Assembly (NCBI GenBank): GCA_945876565.1
Contig: CAMCOS010000023.1
Span: forward strand, 1 to 39,746
Source of the DNA: Lautropia mirabilis
GTDB lineage: Bacteria > Pseudomonadota > Gammaproteobacteria > Burkholderiales > Burkholderiaceae_B
Reading direction: 5' to 3'
Length of the DNA: 39,746 nucleotides
Below the pieces are notes generated by a model. It made no database searches. It had not been told where the DNA came from and saw only the letters and a list, made by a program, of their open reading frames with translations. Positions 1 through 6,279 of the stretch are shown here, piece after piece. Numbering within the stretch: position 1 is the first letter of the stretch; each line of letters starts with the position of its first letter. Both the position numbers and the translations under genes were made by a program.

Positions 1-1
1 A

Positions 2-94
2 AAAATGGGCAAAAATCAGTCGTCAACGGACTACGTAAACGCCTCGTCTTACGCGAGGGACGCTTTGAAAGCCGTTGGTCTGCCTAAAATATAG
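2..94 (+). CDS. Possible 3' end of an upstream gene (partial, uncertain)
   Basis: A plus-strand frame is open from the window edge to a TAG at 92-94 and would encode the C-terminus ...SYARDALKAVGLPKI. It contains an ATG at position 5, so it could instead be a chance 29-codon frame. I do not recognise a family in so short a piece. The stop codon lies inside a small inverted repeat (81-97), as is common where a gene ends. The remaining sequence to 260 has no convincing gene. A weak promoter-like pair (TTGAAA at 174-179, AAAAAT at 197-202, 17-nt spacer) lies before the next operon. Confidence 0.25.
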   Translation, partial: KMGKNQSSTDYVNASSYARDALKAVGLPKI

Positions 95-97
95 GCA
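81..97. repeat. Inverted repeat TGCCTA-N5-TAGGCA
   Basis: Perfect 6-bp arms (81-86 and 92-97) flank a 5-nt AT loop. It could be a weak terminator of the gene ending at 94 or an operator for the E1/TRAP operon that starts at 261. There is no T tract after it, so a terminator role is not well supported. Confidence 0.35.
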
Positions 98-260
98 ATA
101 CCGGTCGGGCGTGGGGTGGCAGGCTGTGTTTGTGCAACATTCGGGCTAGCAATATGATCGGAAGGTAAATGGTTTGAAACAATTCGATCTCAATAAAAAA
201 TAGCCGCGCCGCTCCATTGGCAAAAAACGTAGGCTGACGGCAATCAAACGGGGAGCACGA

Positions 261-1277
261 TTGAGCGAGCAGCTACAAATCCTGATTGCGCTGTATCGCA
301 TGATGGTCAGAATCAGAGCTTTCGAAGATGCGGCCGAGGCCGCTAGCCAGGGTGGCGTCGCTGTTTATGGGCAAGCCGCCAGCGCAAACGCCAAGGTGCG
401 TGGGCCACTGCATTTATCGACTGGTCAAGAAGCAGTCGCCGCTGGCGTGTGCGCGCATTTAACCGCCAAAGATTACCTCACCTCCACTCACCGAGGTCAC
501 GGCCACACACTAGCCAAAGGCGCGGACATGACACGCATGATGTGTGAACTGTTTGGCAAATCGCATGGATTTAATGGTGGGCGTGGCGGATCGATGCATA
601 TCGCCGACTTCTCTGTTGGCATGCTTGGTGCCAATGGCGTAGTAGGTGCCGGCATGTCGATTGCTGTGGGCGCTGCCCATGCACAAAAGCTTCAAGGCAG
701 ACCAGACATTACCGCCTGCTTTTTTGGTGATGGCGCCATTAACCGCGGGCCTTTCCTGGAGTCACTGAATTGGGCGCGAGTCTACGGGCTGCCGGTGCTG
801 TTTGTGTGTGAAGACAATCAGTGGAGTGCCACCACGGCCACATCCGGCGTGAGCGCTGGCTTGGGCGCTGCTGCACGAGCACGTAGCATGGACATCGAAT
901 CCCTCGAAGTGGACGGCAATGATGTACTGGCGGTCTACGGTGCGGCAAAGGACCTAATCAGTGCCGTGCGTCAAGGCCAGGGTCCCAAGCTATTGCACGC
1001 CCGCACCTATCGTGTCAAAGGCCATGTCTCGGTTGACAAAGCAGCCTACCGTAATCCGGCCGAAGTTAAAAGTGCATTGACACGCGATCCAATTGCCAAG
1101 GCGCGGGCGCTTTATCTGAGCACCGACGGTGCTCAGCACGCCGTGCTCGATCAAATTGAGGCGCAAGCACAGTCTGAAATCGCTGCGGCGCTGGCTTTTG
1201 CCGATGCCTGCGAACCACCGCACCCAGATGGTGCTTTCACGTACATTCAAACAGTTGGAGCTGGCCAATGGCATTAA
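261..1277 (+). CDS. Thiamine-diphosphate-dependent dehydrogenase E1 component, alpha subunit
   Basis: A 338-aa protein of the E1-alpha family (acetoin, pyruvate or branched-chain 2-oxo acid dehydrogenases). E1 decarboxylates a 2-oxo acid on thiamine diphosphate and passes the acyl group to an E2 lipoyl domain. The ThDP-Mg motif is visible as GDG at residues 156-158 ending with EDN at 184-186; HRGHGH (77-82) and GGRGGSMH (106-113) are typical of the family. The start is a TTG at 261 preceded by GGGGAG at 250-255; no better ATG lies nearby. The gene overlaps the beta-subunit gene by 10 nt, so the subunits are probably translationally coupled. No E2 or E3 gene follows; a TRAP transporter does. 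The true substrate cannot be read from the sequence. It resembles AcoA-type proteins, but acetoin use is not demonstrated. Confidence 0.88.
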   Translation: MSEQLQILIALYRMMVRIRAFEDAAEAASQGGVAVYGQAASANAKVRGPLHLSTGQEAVAAGVCAHLTAKDYLTSTHRGHGHTLAKGADMTRMMCELFGKSHGFNGGRGGSMHIADFSVGMLGANGVVGAGMSIAVGAAHAQKLQGRPDITACFFGDGAINRGPFLESLNWARVYGLPVLFVCEDNQWSATTATSGVSAGLGAAARARSMDIESLEVDGNDVLAVYGAAKDLISAVRQGQGPKLLHARTYRVKGHVSVDKAAYRNPAEVKSALTRDPIAKARALYLSTDGAQHAVLDQIEAQAQSEIAAALAFADACEPPHPDGAFTYIQTVGAGQWH

Positions 1278-2251
1278 TGAGCTACGCCCAAGCTGCCGTC
1301 GCAGCGCTTGAAGATTCGATGACGGCAGACAATCGGATTATCCTACTTGGTGAGGACATTGGTCGTGGCGGCATTTTTGCACAATATGCGGGCTTAGCCC
1401 AAACGTTTGGATGCGATCGAATCATCGACACACCGATTAGCGAAGCGGCAATCATGGGTGCTGGCGTTGGCATGGCACTCGCTGGCCTGCGCCCTGTGAT
1501 TGAACTTCGGGTGACCGATTTTGCGTTGTGTGCGATGGATGAGATTGTCAACCAAGCCGCCAAAAACCGGTATATGTTTGGCGGTCAAGGAACCGTTCCA
1601 GTGGTGGTACGAATGCCCATGGGCATTTGGGACGCTTCAGCGGCACAGCACAGCCAATCATTGGAAAACTGGTTCGTTCACGTGCCCGGCTTAGTCGTCT
1701 TGGCACCATCAACGCCGCAGGATAATTACAGCTTGCTCAAAGCAGCGCTAGCTTGTGAAGACCCGGTAATTTTTCTGGAGCACAAGACGCTGTGGGCCAC
1801 TACAGGTGAAGTCGATCTCAACCAGCAAACAGACATTGGTCAGGCTGAAATCGTGCGTCACGGCGAGGATCTGACGCTCGTGACTTGGAGCCGCCAGCGA
1901 CACATCTGCCTGCAGGCAGCCGAGATGCTGAGCCAATTGGGTATTGATGTGGAAGTCATTGACCTTCGCAGCCTCTGGCCATGGGACAAACAAACGGTGC
2001 TGAACTCTTGCCGCAAAACCGGTCGCTTGCTCGTAGCCCACGAGGCCGTTCAAGTGGGTGGGTTCGGCGCAGAGATCGTGAGCACAATCGTCGAACAACT
2101 GCCCTGCCAAGCCAGACGGCTTGGGGCACCCAGAATCCCGGTGGGCTACGCCAGCGAACTTGAAGCGTTAGCGCGTGTCAGTGCCGAGCAGATCGTTTCT
2201 TGCGCCCAGCAAATGCTCACACAACAGCCAAACAAAGCTCTTGCACCATGA
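1268..2251 (+). CDS. Thiamine-diphosphate-dependent dehydrogenase E1 component, beta subunit
   Basis: A 327-aa partner of the preceding E1-alpha. The N-terminal half has LGEDIGRGGIF (27-37) and DTPISEAAIMGAGVGMA (54-70), the usual pyrimidine-binding region with the activating Glu in ISEA. The C-terminal half is a transketolase-C-like domain that includes DLRSLWPWD. Together alpha and beta would form the usual alpha2-beta2 E1. The start chosen is ATG 1268, inside the end of the alpha gene, with GGAG at 1257-1260; a second in-frame ATG at 1277 is possible. Its stop overlaps the start of the TRAP small permease gene (ATGA at 2248-2251), tying enzyme and transporter into one operon. Family assignment is firm; the substrate is unknown. 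Confidence 0.88.
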   Translation: MALMSYAQAAVAALEDSMTADNRIILLGEDIGRGGIFAQYAGLAQTFGCDRIIDTPISEAAIMGAGVGMALAGLRPVIELRVTDFALCAMDEIVNQAAKNRYMFGGQGTVPVVVRMPMGIWDASAAQHSQSLENWFVHVPGLVVLAPSTPQDNYSLLKAALACEDPVIFLEHKTLWATTGEVDLNQQTDIGQAEIVRHGEDLTLVTWSRQRHICLQAAEMLSQLGIDVEVIDLRSLWPWDKQTVLNSCRKTGRLLVAHEAVQVGGFGAEIVSTIVEQLPCQARRLGAPRIPVGYASELEALARVSAEQIVSCAQQMLTQQPNKALAP

Positions 2252-2760
2252 AGCCAGACCCACTTGACCAATCGCCACAGCCACCCAACACAGACACGGA
2301 CAAACCCAAAGTCCCCCTGATTGAAAACGTATTGACGGCTTTGGTCATGGGCGCGCTCGCACTCATCACTTTCATCAACGTTCTGGTGCGCTATTTCACC
2401 GATCAATCGTTTGCCTGGACCGAAGAAATCTCAGTCTTTCTGATGATTGTGCTGGCGCTGGTTGGTGGTTCAGTGGCCTTTGCACGAAACCATCACATCC
2501 GAATTGAGTTTTTTGTGAACAAATGCAAGCCCGCCACCCAGCGATGGCTCGCACAGTTTGCGGCTTGGATGGGCGCACTGATGTTTTTTGCGCTAGCCAT
2601 ACTGAGCGCCAGACTGGTCTGGGATCAGTACGAATACGACGAAATCACGCCAGCCATCGGCGTGCCGCAATGGTGGTACTCAATCTGGCTACCACTGTTG
2701 TCGCTGGTGATTGCATTCAGGCTGATCGGCTTGTGGATGCGTGCGAGCAAATCGTCATGA
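2248..2760 (+). CDS. dctQ: TRAP transporter small permease (DctQ family)
   Basis: A 170-aa membrane protein with about four hydrophobic segments, the size and topology of the DctQ small subunit of tripartite ATP-independent periplasmic transporters. FAWTEEISVFLMI is the recognisable core of this family (usually W.EE). I start it at ATG 2248, which overlaps the stop of the E1-beta gene (ATGA); a longer upstream frame would run inside that gene and is unlikely. Its own stop overlaps the start of the large permease at 2757. DctQ holds the large permease DctM in the inner membrane. The protein is normal in length and nothing in it predicts the substrate. Confidence 0.85.
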   Translation: MKPDPLDQSPQPPNTDTDKPKVPLIENVLTALVMGALALITFINVLVRYFTDQSFAWTEEISVFLMIVLALVGGSVAFARNHHIRIEFFVNKCKPATQRWLAQFAAWMGALMFFALAILSARLVWDQYEYDEITPAIGVPQWWYSIWLPLLSLVIAFRLIGLWMRASKSS

Positions 2761-4055
2761 TCGGCTTCGTGCTGTTTGGCATTTTTGTTCTGCTCATGGT
2801 TCTTGGGCTGCCCATCGGCGTGGCAATGGGTCTGGGTGCCACGCTAGCGATTGGGCTAGCCAACATGGATAGCTTCTGGTTTGGTCTTTTGGCGGTACCG
2901 CAAAACTTTTACGCCAGTCTGGGCAAGTACCCGCTTTTGGCACTACCCATGTTTGTCTTGGTTGGCACCATATTTGAGCGCTCGGGCGTGGCGAGTCGTT
3001 TGGTTGACTTGGCGATTGCGATTCTCGGACGCGGACCCGGGGTGCTGCCTGTGGTGGCCATCGCCGTGGCCATGTTGCTAGGCGGTATTTCAGGATCAGG
3101 CCCAGCGACCGCAGCAGCCGTGGGTGGCGTCATGATCGCAGCCATGACACGCGCGGGTTACATACCCTCCTTTTCTGCCAGCGTCATTGGCGCATCGGCT
3201 GCCATTGACATTTTGATACCACCCTCCATTGCGTTGATCGTGTATTCGATTTTGGTGCCTGGTGCGTCGGTTCCCGCCATGTTCGCAGCAGGGCTTTTTC
3301 CAGGACTCGTGTTTGGGTTAGCCCTCATGGTGCCGGCATACTTTCTTGCCCGCAAGTACGGCATGGGTGCTAATGAAGCGTCCATGCCTCGCCCACCATT
3401 CTGGAAAAGCCTTAAAGAGGCCTCGTGGGGGCTGGCCGCACCCGTGTTGATTCTTGGTGGCATGCGAGCCGGTCTTTTTACGCCCACTGAGGCCGCCGTG
3501 GTGGCTGTTTTTTATGGTCTATTCGTGGGCATGGTCGTCTACCGCACGATCAAGCCTGAAGACCTTTATTCAATTTTTAGAGATGCTGGCGAGCTCTCAG
3601 CGATCATTTTGCTGGTGGTGGCGTTGGCTGGGGTGTTTGCATACTCCCTCTCCACGCTTGGCATCATCGACCCAGTCACAGAAGCCATTACCAATTCCGG
3701 GCTTGGTGAGTACGGGGTTTTAGCGCTTGTGCTGGTGCTTTTGGTGCTAGTCGGCATGGTGCTTGATGGCGTATCGATTTTCCTGATCTTTGTGCCACTG
3801 CTAATGCCCATCGCCTTGTTCTATCAATGGGACCTGGTCTGGTTTGGCGTGATTCTGACAGTTATGGTTGCGATTGGGCAATTCACCCCACCAATCGCGG
3901 TTAATCTGATGGTGTCTTGCAAGATCGCAAACGTACAAATGGAGACAACCATCAGATGGGTGATGTGGCTGTTACTAGCTGCGTTAGTCGTGCTGTTGCT
4001 GTTGGTAGTATTTCCTGAAATCGTGCTCTGGCTACCCCAGACGCTCGATTATTGA
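2757..4055 (+). CDS. dctM: TRAP transporter large permease (DctM family)
   Basis: A 432-aa, highly hydrophobic protein of the DctM/SiaM family with roughly twelve membrane segments. It carries the substrate and sodium translocation path. Family-typical stretches include LLGGISGSGPATAAAVGG near residues 104-121, ILIPPSIALIVYSIL, LFTPTEAAVVAVFYG, and the C-terminal VAIGQFTPPIAVNL. The start at 2757 overlaps the dctQ stop (ATGA) and gives the usual N-terminus rich in Leu, Val and Phe; the same frame continues further upstream but only as antisense-like sequence within dctQ. Substrate specificity is set by the binding protein encoded next. Confidence 0.9.
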   Translation: MIGFVLFGIFVLLMVLGLPIGVAMGLGATLAIGLANMDSFWFGLLAVPQNFYASLGKYPLLALPMFVLVGTIFERSGVASRLVDLAIAILGRGPGVLPVVAIAVAMLLGGISGSGPATAAAVGGVMIAAMTRAGYIPSFSASVIGASAAIDILIPPSIALIVYSILVPGASVPAMFAAGLFPGLVFGLALMVPAYFLARKYGMGANEASMPRPPFWKSLKEASWGLAAPVLILGGMRAGLFTPTEAAVVAVFYGLFVGMVVYRTIKPEDLYSIFRDAGELSAIILLVVALAGVFAYSLSTLGIIDPVTEAITNSGLGEYGVLALVLVLLVLVGMVLDGVSIFLIFVPLLMPIALFYQWDLVWFGVILTVMVAIGQFTPPIAVNLMVSCKIANVQMETTIRWVMWLLLAALVVLLLLVVFPEIVLWLPQTLDY

Positions 4056-4092
4056 TTTTTGCAAACGACATTGACTCGGAGGAGATGTCAAG

Positions 4093-5097
4093 ATGAACTA
4101 TAAAATGACAATCAAGATGGCCCTAGCCACTGCTGCAATAGCGATGGCGACAGGCGCTGCTGCACAAACCTATAAGCCTGAATACCGAATGTCTTTGGTA
4201 GTTGGTACAGCCTTCCCATGGGGGCAGGGCGGACAGATATGGGCTGACCTGGTGCGTGAACGCACCGACGGGCGCATCAACATCAAACTCTACCCTGGCG
4301 TATCACTGGTCAACGGTGATCAGACCCGTGAGTTTTCCGCAGTCCGTCAAGGCGTGATCGACCTAGCCATCGGCTCGACGATTAACTGGTCACCACAAAT
4401 CAAAGAGCTCAACATATTCTCGCTGCCATTTCTAGCCACAACTTGGGCACAAACCGATGCGCTCACCGGTGGCGAAGTCGGCAAACAAATCTTTGACATC
4501 ATCGACAAGCGTGGTGCCGTACCCTTGGCTTGGGGTGAGAATGGTTTCCGTCAGCTCACCAACTCCAAGCGCATCGTGAGCTCGCCTGCGGACATGAAAG
4601 GCATGAAAATCCGGGTGGTTGGCTCGCCGTTGTTCATGGATGCCTTCACGGCGCTAGGAGCCAACCCCACCCAAATGAGCTGGGCCGATGCGCAGCCTGC
4701 CCTGGCCAGTGGTGCCGTTGATGGTCAAGAAAACCCGCTGTCGATCTTTGTGGCCGCCAAAATGGATAAGCTGGGTCAAAAGTACATCACTGAGTGGAAC
4801 TACATGAACGACCCCTTGGTATTCGTGGTCAACAAGGATGTCTGGAACTCATGGACACCGGCTGACCGTGACATTGTTCGAAAAGCTGCGGAAGATGCTG
4901 CCAAGCAACAAATCGAACTGGCTCGTAAGCCAATGGAAGCGACCATTCTGGCCATGGGTGTTGGTATTACACAGCTCACCCCAGATCAACTGGCAGCATT
5001 CCAGAAAATCACCAAGCCTGTCTATGACAAGTGGGTCAAGCAAATTGGTCCAGACTTGGTCAAGAAAGCTGAAAAAGCGGTTGCAAGCCCCAAGTAA
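4093..5097 (+). CDS. dctP: TRAP transporter periplasmic substrate-binding protein (DctP family)
   Basis: A 334-aa protein with a clear signal peptide (charged start, hydrophobic core, AAA-Q cleavage near residue 24). The mature part is the DctP fold: the conserved Arg that usually binds the substrate carboxylate is R174 in MKIRVVGSP, and SGAVDGQENP at 206-215 is the usual hinge motif with the conserved Asn N213. This suggests a carboxylate ligand, which suits the 2-oxo acid dehydrogenase E1 genes in the same operon; a 2-oxo acid or a precursor is my inference. The ATG at 4093 follows a strong GGAGGAG (4079-4085). The gene is last in the operon and 37 nt from dctM, the common arrangement for a subunit needed in excess. 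Confidence 0.9.
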   Translation: MNYKMTIKMALATAAIAMATGAAAQTYKPEYRMSLVVGTAFPWGQGGQIWADLVRERTDGRINIKLYPGVSLVNGDQTREFSAVRQGVIDLAIGSTINWSPQIKELNIFSLPFLATTWAQTDALTGGEVGKQIFDIIDKRGAVPLAWGENGFRQLTNSKRIVSSPADMKGMKIRVVGSPLFMDAFTALGANPTQMSWADAQPALASGAVDGQENPLSIFVAAKMDKLGQKYITEWNYMNDPLVFVVNKDVWNSWTPADRDIVRKAAEDAAKQQIELARKPMEATILAMGVGITQLTPDQLAAFQKITKPVYDKWVKQIGPDLVKKAEKAVASPK

Positions 5098-5140
5098 ATC
5101 AATGGACAGTTAGTCATCTGGCCAACGAGCTAGAATCAAT

Positions 5141-5161
5141 GGGGCGGCAAATTGCCGCCCC
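5141..5161 (+). terminator. Hairpin after the E1/TRAP operon
   Basis: A perfect GC-rich inverted repeat (GGGGCGGC at 5141-5148, GCCGCCCC at 5154-5161, 5-nt loop) lies 44 nt after the dctP stop. There is no clear T tract, so it may act as a 3'-end stabiliser or a Rho-assisted terminator rather than a classic intrinsic one. Confidence 0.5.
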
Positions 5162-5327
5162 ATCGCATTATGATCCTTACTCGCAAGCAGTACCCAAGAT
5201 TTTTATTTGACTATGACCCGGGGTGTGCCACCGTACGCGGCCGTTGCACGACAATTCGCCACTCGAATCCAACTGGAATATCATCTTTGAGTTGCTTCAC
5301 CAAATAGGCGCTCAGAATGAAGCTCAC

Positions 5328-5933
5328 ATGCCTGGACAGAACAACGCCCTGCTCGTCATTGATATCCAAAACGATTTTTGCTCCTCGGGCAGGCTTGCTG
5401 GTGCCGGTGGCGACGAAATCATCAATGAGATCAATGATCTCATGGCGCAGTTCGGGCTAGTCATACTGACACAAGATTGGCACCCACCCGATCATCAGAG
5501 CTTCGCTAGTCAACATATCGCAGCCAAACCTTTTGATCTGATCCAGATGCCTTATGGCCCTCAAGTGCTGTGGCCTGATCATTGTGTGATGGGAACCCTG
5601 GGCGCAGCGTTTCACGATAGCCTTCATACAGGGAAGTCTCATCTGTTCATACGTAAGGGCTTTCGACGAGCAATAGACAGTTACTCAGCATTTTTCGAGA
5701 ACGACAAGAAAACGACGACCGGACTTGAAGGTTACCTACATAACCGCGGCATCACCGAGCTCACGATTGTGGGGCTGGCCACCGACTATTGTGTGAGATA
5801 TAGCGCTGAAGATGCCGCCAGACTTGGCCTGAATGTCAGCGTTAAGCTAGACCTCTGTAGAGCCATCGATACGAATGACTCACTGACACTGGCTTTGGAT
5901 TCTGTCAGGGAACTAGGAGCCAAACTCTGTTAA
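5328..5933 (+). CDS. pncA: Nicotinamidase (isochorismatase-like hydrolase)
   Basis: A 201-aa cytosolic amidase that converts nicotinamide to nicotinic acid in NAD salvage. The catalytic triad is readable as D12 (VIDIQNDF), K110 (FIRKG) and C155 (LATDYCV); the metal site is D50, H52 and H85 (DWHPPDHQSF and LWPDHCVMGT). WPxHCVxGT is diagnostic for PncA rather than for other isochorismatase-like enzymes. The start ATG 5328 matches the family N-terminus; the frame stays open upstream to a GTG near 5223, but that part resembles no nicotinamidase. The ribosome site is poor (GAAGC). The gene stands alone, about 230 nt after the TRAP operon and directly before the tRNA-derived repeat that begins the autotransporter islet. 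Confidence 0.88.
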   Translation: MPGQNNALLVIDIQNDFCSSGRLAGAGGDEIINEINDLMAQFGLVILTQDWHPPDHQSFASQHIAAKPFDLIQMPYGPQVLWPDHCVMGTLGAAFHDSLHTGKSHLFIRKGFRRAIDSYSAFFENDKKTTTGLEGYLHNRGITELTIVGLATDYCVRYSAEDAARLGLNVSVKLDLCRAIDTNDSLTLALDSVRELGAKLC

Positions 5934-6279
5934 CAGTGCAAAACAAGCGTTTTCGTGGCGCATCCCTCATTCGAACAGGGGACCTACGGATTATGATGCC
6001 CAAACCGCACTTTCGGCGGTGTTCGGACGATGCTAGATTTTATTGGTTAATGCTGAATAATGTCGCTACGTGACATTGCGTGGCCAGCCAAAAGGTTCGA
6101 GTCAGTACCCACTAGACAGGGTCACTAACCCCAGAACGCTCGCAACTATCCATTTTAGGTAGCCCCGCTGTCCATGGTCCGAGTTGTGATTGTTGTGGTC
6201 TATTTGGAGTTGAATTTTCCCCCAAGCTCAGGCGTCGACGCATTGGGCATGATACGTATGAGTATCTTGCGTCAGCAAG
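5934..6279. other. Intergenic stretch with a tRNA remnant and small inverted repeats
   Basis: These 346 nt hold no convincing gene. They contain the 43-nt tRNA-derived repeat (5955-5997) and two small inverted repeats: ACCGC/GCGGT (6004-6008 and 6016-6020) and AATGTC/GACATT (6059-6064 and 6072-6077). The second could terminate or protect the autotransporter transcript, but it lacks a T tract. No piece of an integrase gene was recognised on either strand. Confidence 0.5.
5955..5997 (-). pseudogene. tRNA(CAU) 3'-part remnant, candidate attachment-site copy
   Basis: This sequence matches the 3' part of the intact tRNA gene at 9382-9458 over 43 nt with two differences (C5968 for G9397, A5986 for G9415), in the same orientation and 3429 nt away. 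It starts exactly at the first base of the anticodon loop (tRNA position 32), and runs through the T arm and acceptor strand; the D arm is missing and the CCA is lost. A truncated tRNA 3' end at one edge of an insertion, with a whole tRNA gene at the other, is the usual footprint of tRNA-targeting tyrosine recombinases. The C5968 change would break a T-stem pair, in line with a non-functional copy. Confidence 0.75.

Noticed and set aside
5955-5997. Second functional tRNA gene
   Set aside because: Only the anticodon loop to acceptor part is present; the D arm is missing, a T-stem pair is broken and CCA is altered.
6105-6125. GGTTCGAGTC-type T-arm sequence suggesting another tRNA near 6095
   Set aside because: The flanking bases cannot form a T stem or an acceptor stem.
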